From assembly GCA_036653535.1 (NCBI GenBank), contig JAVVTR010000001.1, positions 124,001 through 188,000 of the forward strand: a stretch of 64,000 bases of DNA, in the 5' to 3' direction. This document shows positions 33,301 through 40,533 of the stretch, piece after piece. Source of the stretch: JAVVTR01 sp036653535. Lineage in GTDB: Bacteria; Bacteroidota; Bacteroidia; Bacteroidales; P3. The translations under genes and the position numbers were made by a program. Below the pieces are notes generated by a model. That model had not been told where the DNA came from. It worked only from the letters and a program-made list of their open reading frames with translations, and did not search any database. The first letter of the stretch is position 1, and each line of letters opens with the position of its first letter.

Positions 33301-33910
33301 TTTCCACTACTATTTCCACTGGGACCGTTTTTGCGTGATCCGGTTTCACCGTATTTTTGCTTTCCTCTTTTTTCTCTTCTTTTTCTACAGCTTTCGTGGG
33401 TTTTGTTTCTTTTTCTTCTTTTATCGACTTAGAAACTTTCTCTATTTTTTCGTTTTTCTCCTCTTTGGTTTTCTTGTCCGTTTTACTTTTCTCCGCTTTC
33501 TTTTCGGGAATCACCGCTTTTTCCTCTACCGTTTCTTTTTCCTCTATTTCTTTTGCCTTCCTATTGGTTTTTTTAACCAAAGGAGTATCCATTTCCACCG
33601 TTTTTATAATCAAATCTTTATCCTCGGGAAAATCATCTTCTTTTTTCTCTTCTACTTCCAAAACATCCATAGAAACAGCCGCTTTTTTCTGGCTCATTTC
33701 CAATTTGATCTTTTTCGCCTCTTCCGAAATAACCTTATCCGACTGAAATTCTTTTTTTAATAAAATATATTCCTCTTCCGAAATTTTACTATTCGGATTA
33801 GAGTCTATTTCATGACCCTTCTTCACCAAATATTCTACAACGGTACTTACCGCTATATTAAATTCCTTGGCTGCTTTTGAAAGTCTTATATTTTTTGTTT
33901 CTTCTGCCAT
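30305..33910 (-). CDS. infB: Translation initiation factor IF-2 with a very long charged linker
   Basis: The 1,201-residue protein starts with an IF2N domain (about 1-60, IRLSKAAKEFNIAVSTVVEYL). About 500 residues of low-complexity, Glu/Lys-rich sequence follow (about 75-590), then a second IF2N-like domain (near 625-680). The GTPase core has GHVDHGKTS (about 708), DTPGHEAFTAMRARG and NKIDKP, and the C-terminal domains bind initiator tRNA. IF-2 places fMet-tRNA on the ribosome. The linker contains short tandem EK/KQEKQEE-type repeats and makes the protein longer than most bacterial IF-2. It is the third gene of the rimP operon, separated from nusA by 136 bases that include a hairpin. Confidence 0.97.
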   Translation of the reverse strand: MAEETKNIRLSKAAKEFNIAVSTVVEYLVKKGHEIDSNPNSKISEEEYILLKKEFQSDKVISEEAKKIKLEMSQKKAAVSMDVLEVEEKKEDDFPEDKDLIIKTVEMDTPLVKKTNRKAKEIEEKETVEEKAVIPEKKAEKSKTDKKTKEEKNEKIEKVSKSIKEEKETKPTKAVEKEEKKEESKNTVKPDHAKTVPVEIVVEKVVDKLEGITEESKKTEIEVPMEETTVSKKTEAKNTEAKNTIVEKHTKEGKVKDEKEKELVPTSELAPVLENITEHKESAVGVESGDSRNMGAANPEGKHAEHPAEHPAEKQEEKQVVKANENPVEKQEKQEKQEEKIEKIEEQEEKIEEIKITTKENPPVEEVPIALKNSVEEEIAKKEEKKDMADFRINTKVAGPKIIGTMDTATFELAKRGKTAKTHSEPKEHKKSQQHQHTSSAKPVAVVTSVVENKVEKVEEIILPVEDKDKENNFIKTVYTKLEGPKITGEKIDLTQFMKKPKPVASSKDNSNIVTKKKRKRIKGEGTPNVGNVGVTSVPQPNTSGKTGKNWPKKDNRKSNNKKEPVQVNDQEIEKQIKETLARLSPLGKSKASKHRREKRQTISHLLEEEHERQLEEQKVLKVTEFVTVNELATMMEVPVTDIISTCMSLGLFVSINQRLTADPISLLAEEYGYKVEFVDAEVLDELEHQDDFPEGENIPRTPIVTVMGHVDHGKTSLLDYIRKTNVIAGEAGGITQHIGAYEVQLDNGKKITFLDTPGHEAFTAMRARGAKVTDIAIVVIAADDKVMPQTIEAINHAQAAGVPIIFAINKIDKPGADPEKIKAELAEMNLLVEDWGGKYQSQDISAKKGVNVDVLLEKVLLEAEILDLKANPSKRAKGTVIESALDKGRGYVAKILVQDGSVSISDFILAGSTYGRVKAMYNERNQLIRQAGPSVPILLLGLNGAPQAGDIFNVIANEKEAKDISNRRLQLQREQGLRTQKHITLDEIGRRIAIGDFKELNVIVKGDVDGSIEALSDSLLKLSSPEVQVNVIHQSVGQITESDVLLASASEAIIIGFQVRPSLAARKLAENEQIDIRLYSIIYDAIDEIKDAIEGMLSPEIQERIVANLEVREVFKINKVGTIAGCIVLDGRLGRQTKIRIIRDGIVIHTGKLGSLRRFKDEVKEVLLGQDCGLNIENFNDIKMGDIIEGYDQTEVKRTL

Positions 33911-34000
33911 TCGGTTTTCTCTTGTTTTTCTGTTTTAAATTTTCCCCGCGATCACAAACCCAACCAGTATCCTTTTTATCACTCCTTTGAATAAATTTGC

Positions 34001-34028
34001 ATCTGAAAAGAATACCAGTATTTCAGAT
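34001..34028 (-). other. Hairpin in the nusA-infB gap
   Basis: Two exact 8-base arms, ATCTGAAA (34001-34008) and TTTCAGAT (34021-34028), enclose 12 bases, about 90 bases before the infB start and 20 after the nusA stop. The 136-base gap (33911-34046) is the longest in the operon and holds no other recognised element. There is no T-run on the minus strand after the arm. An internal control or processing point is possible. Confidence 0.45.
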
Positions 34029-34046
34029 CTTGGAGTTCTGCATTTG

Positions 34047-35285
34047 CTATTCTTCAAATTCTGCCTTCAAAATTTTTATTACATCTGCTATAGTTTCATC
34101 TTCTAAATCGGTGCGTTTCGATAGCTCTTCGGGCTCAATAGTTAAGACATCTTTGGCTGTATCACAACCTATACTTTTCAATTGATCAATAATCCATTGT
34201 TCAATTTCATCCTCAAATTCCTGTAAATCCACATCATCATCATCCGAACCTGCTTCTCGGTAAACATCAATTTCGTAATTAGAAATACGCCCGGCTAATT
34301 TAATATTACAACCACCTTTACCTATGGCCAAAGAAACTTGATCGGGCTGCATATATACTTCTGCTGTTTTAGCCTCTTCATTAATTTTGATAGAAGTTAT
34401 TTTAGCTGGATTTAAAGCACGAGTAATTAAAAGTTCTGGGTTATTCGTCCAATTAATTACATCTATATTTTCATTTCTCAATTCACGAACTATACCATGT
34501 ATACGCGCCCCTTTCATTCCCACACAAGCACCTACTGGATCTATTCTATCATCATACGATTCCACCACAACCTTAGCTCTTTCACCAGGTTCACGCTCTA
34601 TTTTTTTAATAGTAATAAGACCATCGAAAATTTCAGGTACTTCCTGTTCAAACAAACGTTCCAAAAACACGGGAGAAGTACGAGAAAGTATAATAACAGG
34701 AACATTATTTTTAACATCCACTTTTAATACTACTGCCCGTAATGTATCTCCTTTTCTATAAAAATCAGCAGGAATTTGTTCTATTTTAGGTAAAACCAAT
34801 TCAATTCCATTATCATCCAACAACAAAGTTTCTTTTTTCCAAATTTGATACACCTCTCCGGTAATAATCTCCCCTATTCGTTCTTTGTAGCGTTTATAAA
34901 CAATATTATTTTCATAATCTTGTATTTTAGACACCAAACTCTGACGAATATTTAAAATTTCACGCCGACCAAAATCTGTCATTTGTATAGAAGTAGAAAC
35001 TTCTTCCCCGACTTCAAAATCCGGCTCTATTTTAATAGCTTCGGAATAGGCAATCTCTAAATTTTCATCCTGCAACTCGGCATCATCTACAATTTTACGA
35101 TTCCGCCAAATTTCAAGGTCGCCTTTATCAATATTTACAATTATATCAATGTTCTCATCTGTTCCGTATTTCTTCAAAAGCATGCCTCTAAACACATCCT
35201 CCAAAATACGCATCATGGTTTCCCGATCTATACTTTTTAAATCCTTAAACTCGGAAAAGCTTTCCACCAAATTGATACTTTTCAT
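34047..35285 (-). CDS. nusA: Transcription elongation/termination factor NusA
   Basis: The 412-residue protein has the N-terminal RNA polymerase-binding domain (about 1-125, starting with SFSEFKDLKSIDRETMMRILEDVF). An S1 domain follows (about 132-200, ITGEVYQIWKKETLLLDDNG). The two KH domains carry VGACVGMKGARIHGIVREL (about 245-262) and LAIGKGGCNIKLAGRI (about 318-333). A short acidic C-terminal region ends the protein; it lacks the extra acidic repeats of E. coli NusA, as is normal outside Proteobacteria. NusA promotes pausing and intrinsic termination. It lies 7 bases after rimP, and the terminator-like hairpin in the operon leader would be a natural target for self-control. Confidence 0.97.
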   Translation of the reverse strand: MKSINLVESFSEFKDLKSIDRETMMRILEDVFRGMLLKKYGTDENIDIIVNIDKGDLEIWRNRKIVDDAELQDENLEIAYSEAIKIEPDFEVGEEVSTSIQMTDFGRREILNIRQSLVSKIQDYENNIVYKRYKERIGEIITGEVYQIWKKETLLLDDNGIELVLPKIEQIPADFYRKGDTLRAVVLKVDVKNNVPVIILSRTSPVFLERLFEQEVPEIFDGLITIKKIEREPGERAKVVVESYDDRIDPVGACVGMKGARIHGIVRELRNENIDVINWTNNPELLITRALNPAKITSIKINEEAKTAEVYMQPDQVSLAIGKGGCNIKLAGRISNYEIDVYREAGSDDDDVDLQEFEDEIEQWIIDQLKSIGCDTAKDVLTIEPEELSKRTDLEDETIADVIKILKAEFEE

Positions 35286-35292
35286 GGTTTTC

Positions 35293-35781
35293 TTATTTGA
35301 ATGATATTACAATTTTTGTTTCTTTAATATCGGTATATTTAATATGTCTGTAAGGGGAACCAACTGCCGCACCGACTACCGTATCGATGGCAATTTTTTT
35401 TCTACCTTTTCCCTTAATGGGTTCCGGCTCTACCTCTATTTCTTCTACCGTGGCCGATTTCAAAATTCCACATACAACTTCGCCCTCCGTAGTAAGCACC
35501 TCTACTTTTAGCCCTATGTTTTTTTTATATTGAGCCAATACTTTTAAAGGTTGATCCAAGCCAGAGGAAGAAACCGTTAATTCAAAATCTTCTATTTCTC
35601 TATCCAAATGACTTTCTATATAGCGACTGATCTTCACACACTCCTCTATATGCACCCCATCAGGACCATCCACGAAAATCCGGATAACGTTAGTAGAACT
35701 CAGCCGTACCTCCACCTTAAAAAGGGAAGTTCCAACCAAACTCTCTTCCAATAAATCTTCTATTTGCTTTACACTTATCAT
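35293..35781 (-). CDS. rimP: Ribosome maturation factor RimP
   Basis: The start at 35781 (MISVKQIEDLLEESLVG) gives a 162-residue protein of normal length; the open frame reaches back in phase to an ATG at 35859, which would add 26 atypical residues. The protein has the RimP N-terminal domain (with VEVRLSSTNVIRIFVDGPDGVHIEECVKISRYIE, about 20-55) and the segment FELTVSSSGLDQPLK that is the family signature, followed by an SH3-like C-terminal domain. RimP helps assemble the 30S subunit. It is the first gene of the rimP-nusA-infB-tilS operon. A terminator-shaped hairpin lies 12 bases before this start. Confidence 0.9.
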   Translation of the reverse strand: MISVKQIEDLLEESLVGTSLFKVEVRLSSTNVIRIFVDGPDGVHIEECVKISRYIESHLDREIEDFELTVSSSGLDQPLKVLAQYKKNIGLKVEVLTTEGEVVCGILKSATVEEIEVEPEPIKGKGRKKIAIDTVVGAAVGSPYRHIKYTDIKETKIVISFK

Positions 35782-35793
35782 AACACTATATAC

Positions 35794-35818
35794 AAAAAAA
35801 GGGGCTTCCTTCGCCCCT
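35794..35818 (-). terminator. Intrinsic terminator in the rimP leader (attenuator candidate)
   Basis: On the minus strand the arms AGGGGC and GCCCCT (complement of 35813-35818 and 35800-35805) enclose a 7-base loop and run directly into seven T residues. This is the form of an intrinsic terminator. It lies about 70 bases after the predicted transcription start and 12 bases before the rimP ATG, so most transcripts could end before the operon unless antitermination occurs. The frame from ATG 35859 reads through it without a stop. Confidence 0.7.
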
Positions 35819-35895
35819 CTGTCTTTTCCGTAAATACTCGTTCTCCTATCTTTCGACACAAACGACTCCCCACACCTGCTACTCTAAAACCGTGG

Positions 35896-35926
35896 CAAAA
35901 GTAAACATTTTTTTTTGATAAAACAA
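35896..35926 (-). promoter_or_regulatory. Promoter of the rimP-nusA-infB-tilS operon
   Basis: On the minus strand, TTG (35924-35926) is followed after 20 bases by TACTTTTG (35896-35903), a full match to the Bacteroidota promoter pattern and the same arrangement as at 16320-16350. Transcription is expected to begin near 35889, giving a leader of about 107 bases that contains the terminator at 35794-35818. Confidence 0.65.
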
Positions 35927-35994
35927 GTTACTTTCCGGAAAAAAAAGACAAACCAAAGAAAAGAATAATGATTTTTTATTCGTAATATATATGT

Positions 35995-36002
35995 TATATT
36001 TG
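35995..36002 (+). promoter_or_regulatory. -7 box upstream of the FkbM-family gene
   Basis: TATATTTG matches TAnnTTTG and predicts a leader of about 72 bases. That leader holds an inverted repeat ACTGTTT (36036-36042) and AAACAGT (36057-36063), close to the ATG at 36081. No TTG is found at -33. Confidence 0.4.
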
Positions 36003-36080
36003 TGAAATTATTAATCGGAAAATACTAAATAAAATACTGTTTATTAAACATTTATAAAACAGTTAATAAACTTAATTTCT

Positions 36081-37151
36081 ATGGACAAAAATCGTTTTTC
36101 TCAAATAGTAAAAGATAAAAAGATATATATTTATGGCGCCGGTAATAATGGGGTGAAAATGTTTCATATTTTAGAAGAGCAAGGATACACCATAGAAGCT
36201 TTTATGGATCAAAAAGCCACAAAAAACACCTCTTTTTTATTAGGGAAACATGTATTAAAGCCCTTCCCTTGTGAAGATTCTAATAGTTGCGTAATAGTAT
36301 CTATTTTTAATTACCATACTAATTTAGAAGAAATTCTAAGTTTTCTGAAAGATTTGGGCTTTGTATCTGTCCTTTCTTATTTAGATTTTACCCAATGTTT
36401 TTACCCGCAAATTGGAGATTCTTTTTGGCTCACCCACACCGATTCCTACCCAGCAGAACCAAAAAATTTTGAAAGCATTTTTCAAGACCAATTAAGCTGC
36501 GAAACTTATTGTCAAATTATAGAAGCAAGAAAAACAAATAATGTACATTTATTACCTCGTGCTAACACCAATCTCACACAGTATTTCCCCAAAGATATTC
36601 CCTTAAACGAATGCCATAATTTTGTAGATGTGGGTGCTTTTACCGGGGATACCATAGAATCCTTAGTTCGTCGTTTCCCTTCTTTAGAAAATTACATCGC
36701 TTTTGAATCCGATTTAGAAAACTTTAGACTCCTATCGGAAGAGGCTAATAAACATGCTTCGGAATTAAAACATAGTATTCTGTATCCTTGCGCTTTATGG
36801 AATAAAAACGAACTTTTACAATTTAATGCAGGAGAAGCCGGAGGTTCTTGCATTAAAGAAAACGGTTCTGTAATGGTACAAGCAGTGGCCTTAGACAGCA
36901 TCTTACAAGGAATTCCTATAGACTATATTAAAATGGATATTGAAGGAGCGGAATACCCCGCCTTAATAGGAGCAAAAAAAACCATTTGCGAGCAAAAACC
37001 CGATTTGGCCATATGTCTCTATCACCGCCCCGAAGATTTGTTTAGAATTCCTCTATTAATTGCATCTTGGAATTTAGGCTACTCTTTTTATTTACGTCAA
37101 CATTATTATTGTGGATTCGATTTAGTTTTATATGCTATAGTTCAAAAATAA
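36081..37151 (+). CDS. FkbM family methyltransferase with N-terminal Rossmann-like domain
   Basis: The 356-residue protein begins with a nucleotide-binding-like segment KKIYIYGAGNNGVKMFHILEEQGY (about 12-35), like that found in front of sugar-modifying enzymes. It continues with the SAM-dependent FkbM domain (about 180-340): FVDVGAFTGDTIESL is the SAM-binding loop and IDYIKMDIEGAEYPALIGAKKTI is the family signature. Such enzymes O-methylate sugars of surface polysaccharides or natural products. No glycan cluster surrounds it; the next gene, 100 bases on, has its own promoter. The substrate is unknown. Confidence 0.85.
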   Translation: MDKNRFSQIVKDKKIYIYGAGNNGVKMFHILEEQGYTIEAFMDQKATKNTSFLLGKHVLKPFPCEDSNSCVIVSIFNYHTNLEEILSFLKDLGFVSVLSYLDFTQCFYPQIGDSFWLTHTDSYPAEPKNFESIFQDQLSCETYCQIIEARKTNNVHLLPRANTNLTQYFPKDIPLNECHNFVDVGAFTGDTIESLVRRFPSLENYIAFESDLENFRLLSEEANKHASELKHSILYPCALWNKNELLQFNAGEAGGSCIKENGSVMVQAVALDSILQGIPIDYIKMDIEGAEYPALIGAKKTICEQKPDLAICLYHRPEDLFRIPLLIASWNLGYSFYLRQHYYCGFDLVLYAIVQK

Positions 37152-37221
37152 AGATAAAATAATAGAGACAGAAGCTTGCAAAACCAAAACCATAGATTTT
37201 CTAAAATTATCTGAAAATTCC

Positions 37222-37229
37222 TACCTTTG
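37222..37229 (+). promoter_or_regulatory. -7 box for the MBL hydrolase-thyA pair
   Basis: TACCTTTG, 22 bases before the ATG at 37252, matches TAnnTTTG and is identical to the box at 19156. No TTG is found at -33. The predicted leader is about 16 bases. Confidence 0.45.
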
Positions 37230-37251
37230 TAAGTTCGAAAATATAAATTTC

Positions 37252-38013
37252 ATGCCTCAACTCACTTTTCTTGGAACCGGAACCTCTCAAGGAGTACCTA
37301 TCATTGGATGCCATTGTTCGGTATGTACTTCTAAAAATCCGAAAAACAAGCGCTTACGAACTTCTGTTTTAATAGAAGACCAACAAACGAAAATAGTTAT
37401 TGATGCCGGTCCGGACTTTCGCTACCAAATGTTGAAAGAAAATATAGATAGTATAGATGCCATTCTTATTACTCATCCTCATCGCGACCATGTAGGCGGC
37501 TTAGACGATATCCGGCCTTTTAACTACTACCAGCAAAAGCCTATGCCTCTCTATGGAAGTGCCCTTTCTTTGAAAGGATTGCAAGACACTATTCCTTACG
37601 CATTTTCTCCATATCATTATCCCGGCTCGCCTGAATTTGAATTGCACCCCATAGAAGATCAAGCTTTTCACATTAACGAAATAGAAATTCTCCCTATAGA
37701 AGTAATGCATTATAAAATGCCTATAAGTGCCTATCGTTTTGGAGATCTTACGTATATAACCGATGCCAAATATATTAGCGAAAACTCTATCCGTAAAATA
37801 AAAGGATCCAAAATTTTAATTGTTAACGCCTTGCGAAAAGAACCTCATCTCTCCCATTTCTGCATACAAGACGCTTTAGAATTTATAAACCGTATTCATC
37901 CGGAAAAAGCTTATTTGACTCATATCGGTCATACTTTAGAAAACGAACAAATCAATAAAGAGCTCCCCTCTAATGTGCAATTAGCTTACGATGGTCTCTG
38001 CTTAAATTTTTAA
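37252..38013 (+). CDS. MBL fold metallo-hydrolase (PhnP/RNase Z-like group)
   Basis: The 253-residue protein opens FLGTGTSQGVPIIGCHCSVC (about 6-25), the start typical of the PhnP-like branch with its extra cysteines. The metal-binding motif is HPHRDH (His75, His77, Asp79, His80), with further ligands at the VMHYKMP, TYITDAKYI and THIGHT positions. These enzymes hydrolyse phosphodiesters, and PhnP itself acts on cyclic ribose phosphates. No phosphonate genes are nearby, so the substrate is unknown. It is a common Bacteroidota gene and lies 10 bases before thyA. Confidence 0.87.
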   Translation: MPQLTFLGTGTSQGVPIIGCHCSVCTSKNPKNKRLRTSVLIEDQQTKIVIDAGPDFRYQMLKENIDSIDAILITHPHRDHVGGLDDIRPFNYYQQKPMPLYGSALSLKGLQDTIPYAFSPYHYPGSPEFELHPIEDQAFHINEIEILPIEVMHYKMPISAYRFGDLTYITDAKYISENSIRKIKGSKILIVNALRKEPHLSHFCIQDALEFINRIHPEKAYLTHIGHTLENEQINKELPSNVQLAYDGLCLNF

Positions 38014-38023
38014 ATATCCTTTT

Positions 38024-38818
38024 ATGAAACCTTATTTAGATTTACTTCACACCATACTTACACAAGGAACCGACAAGGACGACCGTACGGGAGTAGGAAC
38101 TCGCAGTATCTTTGGATATCAAATGCGTTTCGACCTTGGTCAAGGATTTCCTCTTCTTACTACCAAAAAATTACATACTCGTTCTATTATCTACGAATTA
38201 CTTTGGATGTTGAAAGGAGATACCAACATTGCTTACTTAAATAAAAACAATGTTTCTATTTGGAATGAATGGGCCGACGAAAAAGGAGATTTAGGACCTG
38301 TATATGGAAAACAATGGCGCAACTGGGAAACCCCCGATCATCAGCACCTGGACCAAATAAAAAATGTTATTACTCAAATAAAAACGAATCCAGATTCTCG
38401 ACGTTTATTAGTCTCTGCCTGGAATCCAGGAGAAGTAGAAAACATGGCTTTACCTCCTTGCCATGCCTTTTTTCAATTTTATGTAAACGATCAACATTTA
38501 TCTTGTCAACTCTACCAACGTAGCGGAGATGTTTTTTTGGGAGTACCTTTTAACATTGCTTCCTACGCACTACTAACCTCTATGATTGCACAGAGTTGCA
38601 ACTTAAAACCCGGTTTTTTTATTCACACCTTAGGGGATGCCCACATTTACAGAAATCACATAGAACAAGCTCGTTTGCAACTTACTCGTGAGCCCTATCC
38701 TCTTCCTACTTTGGAACTAAATCCTAACGTAAAAGATCTTTTCGACTTCAGCTACGAAGATATTCGTATAACCAACTATCAATGTCATCCACATATTAAG
38801 GCAGAGGTTGCTGTCTAA
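38024..38818 (+). CDS. thyA: Thymidylate synthase (ThyA type)
   Basis: The 264-residue enzyme is exactly the length of E. coli ThyA and matches along its whole length: DRTGVGTRSIFGYQMRF (folate/phosphate-binding loop), the catalytic LPPCH with Cys146, and the dUMP-binding QLYQRSGDVFLGVPFNIASYALL segment. It methylates dUMP to dTMP using methylene-tetrahydrofolate. A dihydrofolate reductase gene, the frequent partner, is not next to it. It forms a short operon with the MBL hydrolase gene and is followed by a hairpin that runs into a tetranucleotide array. Confidence 0.98.
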   Translation: MKPYLDLLHTILTQGTDKDDRTGVGTRSIFGYQMRFDLGQGFPLLTTKKLHTRSIIYELLWMLKGDTNIAYLNKNNVSIWNEWADEKGDLGPVYGKQWRNWETPDHQHLDQIKNVITQIKTNPDSRRLLVSAWNPGEVENMALPPCHAFFQFYVNDQHLSCQLYQRSGDVFLGVPFNIASYALLTSMIAQSCNLKPGFFIHTLGDAHIYRNHIEQARLQLTREPYPLPTLELNPNVKDLFDFSYEDIRITNYQCHPHIKAEVAV

Positions 38819-38843
38819 GAAAACCTTGGAGAAAAAAATAATA

Positions 38844-38877
38844 ATCCATTGCTCCTTCAATCGAGAGAGCAATGGAT
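38844..38877 (+). terminator. Hairpin after thyA whose 3' arm enters the ATGG array
   Basis: The arms 38844-38854 and 38867-38877 are exact complements (11 of 11) around a 12-base loop, 26 bases after the thyA stop. The right arm contains the first ATGG units of the following array. No T-run follows because the array takes its place. Confidence 0.6.
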
Positions 38878-38923
38878 GGATGGATGGATGGATGGATGGA
38901 TGGATGGATGGATGGATGGATGG
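38872..38923. repeat. Tetranucleotide microsatellite (ATGG)13
   Basis: Thirteen perfect ATGG units (52 bases) fill the gap between the converging thyA and SDR genes, ending 13 bases before the SDR stop codon. It is outside both coding regions and downstream of both, so it would not switch either frame. Copy number is likely to vary between cells or strains. Confidence 0.97.
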
Positions 38924-38935
38924 AGCAAGCAAAAT

Positions 38936-39691
38936 CTATTTTTTAGAAAACAAAGCTGAATTGGCTTGTGCAGTAGGCATAATAACCATATCGTTTATAT
39001 TCACATGCTCCGGCAAGTTTACACAGTAAGCAATGGCATCCGCTATATCTTCTGCTTTTAATGAATGAAAACCCTTATACACTTGTTCTGCTCGTTGCTT
39101 ATCTCCTTTGAAACGCACCATGGAAAATTCGGTTTCCACCGCCCCTGGGCAAATTTGAGTTACCTTGATATTATGCGCAAGTGTATCCATTCTCATTCCT
39201 TTACTTATAGCATCTACCGCATGTTTTGTGGCGCAATAAACATTTCCATTAGGATAAACTTCTTTCCCTGCAATAGAACCTAAATTAATTACATGCCCTT
39301 TTTGTTGTTTAATCATAAGTGGTAGTACACTTCGACTCACGTATAATAATCCTTTTACGTTAGTATCTATCATTCGTTCCCAATCTTCTATAATCCCACT
39401 TTGCAAAGGATTTAAACCTACGGCTAAACCAGCATTATTAACCAAAACATCTATATTCTGCCATTCCTGTGGAAGATGCTCCAAATGGGCTTCCACTTCT
39501 TTCGAATCACGAACATCAAAACAAAGAGGCAAAACCGAAATGCCTTTATCCTGTAATTTTTTAGCGAATGCCATTAAGCATTCTTTTCTTCTACCTGTAA
39601 CTATTAAAGAAAATCCTTCTTTTGCCAACCGTTCCGCAACGGCCTGTCCAATACCGGAAGTAACTCCCGTTACTAATGCTATTTTTGTCAT
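38936..39691 (-). CDS. Short-chain dehydrogenase (YdfG-like, NADP-dependent)
   Basis: The 251-residue protein is a classical SDR: cofactor loop TGVTSGIGQ (8-16), VTGRRKE after beta-2 (Arg pair favouring NADP), NNAG (about 86-89), the Ser of NLGSIAG and catalytic YCATK (about 150-154). The closest type I recall is YdfG, which oxidises L-allo-threonine, serine and related 3-hydroxy acids. The gene stands alone, with a -7 box TAAATTTG (complement of 39712-39719) only 20 bases before its ATG. Substrate assignment is by resemblance only. Confidence 0.87.
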   Translation of the reverse strand: MTKIALVTGVTSGIGQAVAERLAKEGFSLIVTGRRKECLMAFAKKLQDKGISVLPLCFDVRDSKEVEAHLEHLPQEWQNIDVLVNNAGLAVGLNPLQSGIIEDWERMIDTNVKGLLYVSRSVLPLMIKQQKGHVINLGSIAGKEVYPNGNVYCATKHAVDAISKGMRMDTLAHNIKVTQICPGAVETEFSMVRFKGDKQRAEQVYKGFHSLKAEDIADAIAYCVNLPEHVNINDMVIMPTAQANSALFSKK

Positions 39692-39711
39692 ATTTGTAAT
39701 TTTTACTGTTG

Positions 39712-39761
39712 CAAATTTAGTAAAAAAAGTAATTCCATTTTAGCTAAAATGCGTACATTTG
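39712..39761. promoter_or_regulatory. Back-to-back -7 boxes for the SDR and PepSY-like genes
   Basis: The minus-strand box TAAATTTG (39712-39719) would start the SDR message about 14 bases before its ATG. The plus-strand box TACATTTG (39754-39761) would start a message with a leader of about 190 bases before the PepSY-like gene at 39960. Neither has a TTG at -33. The rest of 39692-39959 holds no supported gene. Confidence 0.4.
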
Positions 39762-39959
39762 CCAGCAGAAAATTTAAAATTAAATTAGTATCCCAAAATA
39801 AAGAAAGGTTTCGAAACCGTTTCCCCAATATCCATCATTGCTCGTCATGGCATATTCCTCGCAAAGCAAATCAAATCCTTACGTATAGCTTAACGAAATA
39901 TGAAAGTTAGAAAAACGGATTATATATACGTTAACATAAACTTGAAAATAAATAATTCT

Positions 39960-40457
39960 ATGAAAACACTTAAAATTTTCTATTTAGGAGCCTTTTGTGC
40001 CTTAAGTAGTTTGGTTTTTGGACAAAACACCACGCCCATAAAAACTACAGATCTTTCCAATTCCATTAAATATCACTATGAAAATAATCATGGTGCATTA
40101 AGTACCGCCACTTGGGAAAAAAGCGAGGATTCCAACCAAGTATTTGTTTATGCCTCTTATATTCAAGACGGCGATGCGAAACGAATCACTTATATCAACG
40201 ATGCTTATTTTTGCATAGCCACTACAGTAGATTTAGCTTATTGCCCATCTGCCATAAAAACATATACCGACAGTTTATATCCCGGTTTTACTATTAATAA
40301 ACTTTCCTACGTTCAATCTCCTACCGGAGATGCCTATAGGGTAGAAATTTCCAAGGGAAAGAAAAAGAAAATGGTATCTCACGATTTATATTTTACCGCC
40401 AAAAGTATTTTTATTAAATCCGTAGACCAGCATAAACTTCCTAAAAGCATATTATAA
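39960..40457 (+). CDS. Secreted PepSY-like protein
   Basis: The ATG at 39960 is preferred over one in phase at 39900 because it starts a clean signal peptide (MKTLKIFYLGAFCALSSLVFGQ, about 22 residues). The mature part has about 143 residues with the pattern of PepSY-like domains, such as CPSAIKTYTDSLYPGFTINKLSYV and YRVEISKGKKKKMVSHDLYFTAKS (about 95-150). Such proteins sit in the periplasm or outer membrane of Bacteroidota, often near two-component systems, and have no known activity. None of those neighbours is present. A strong bidirectional terminator follows. Confidence 0.6.
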   Translation: MKTLKIFYLGAFCALSSLVFGQNTTPIKTTDLSNSIKYHYENNHGALSTATWEKSEDSNQVFVYASYIQDGDAKRITYINDAYFCIATTVDLAYCPSAIKTYTDSLYPGFTINKLSYVQSPTGDAYRVEISKGKKKKMVSHDLYFTAKSIFIKSVDQHKLPKSIL

Positions 40458-40471
40458 TTTAACCCTATTTC

Positions 40472-40516
40472 CACAAAAAAAGGCTCATTTAATAAAAAAA
40501 TGAGCCTTTTTTTGTG
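40472..40516. terminator. Strong bidirectional intrinsic terminator
   Basis: Two exact 18-base arms (40472-40489 and 40499-40516) enclose 9 bases. The GGCTCATT/AATGAGCC core is flanked by seven A residues on the left and seven T residues on the right, so it works as an intrinsic terminator in both directions between the converging PepSY-like and adenosyltransferase genes. Confidence 0.93.
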
Positions 40517-40533
40517 AAAATACTTTCGCTTCT

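Noticed and set aside
32210..33760. Several long open frames antisense to infB, rich in Phe, Ser and Tyr.
   Set aside because: They are complements of the Glu/Lys-rich linker codons; the composition explains both the length and the hydrophobic look.
35782..35859. N-terminally extended RimP of 188 residues.
   Set aside because: The extra 26 residues do not resemble RimP and span the terminator hairpin; kept only as a possible leader translation in the findings.
38872..38923. ATGG array as a phase-variation switch of thyA or the SDR gene.
   Set aside because: The array is downstream of both stop codons, so slippage cannot change either reading frame or a promoter of these genes.
39900..39959. 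Upstream in-phase ATG for the PepSY-like gene.
   Set aside because: It would put 20 polar and basic residues in front of a clean signal peptide that starts at 39960.
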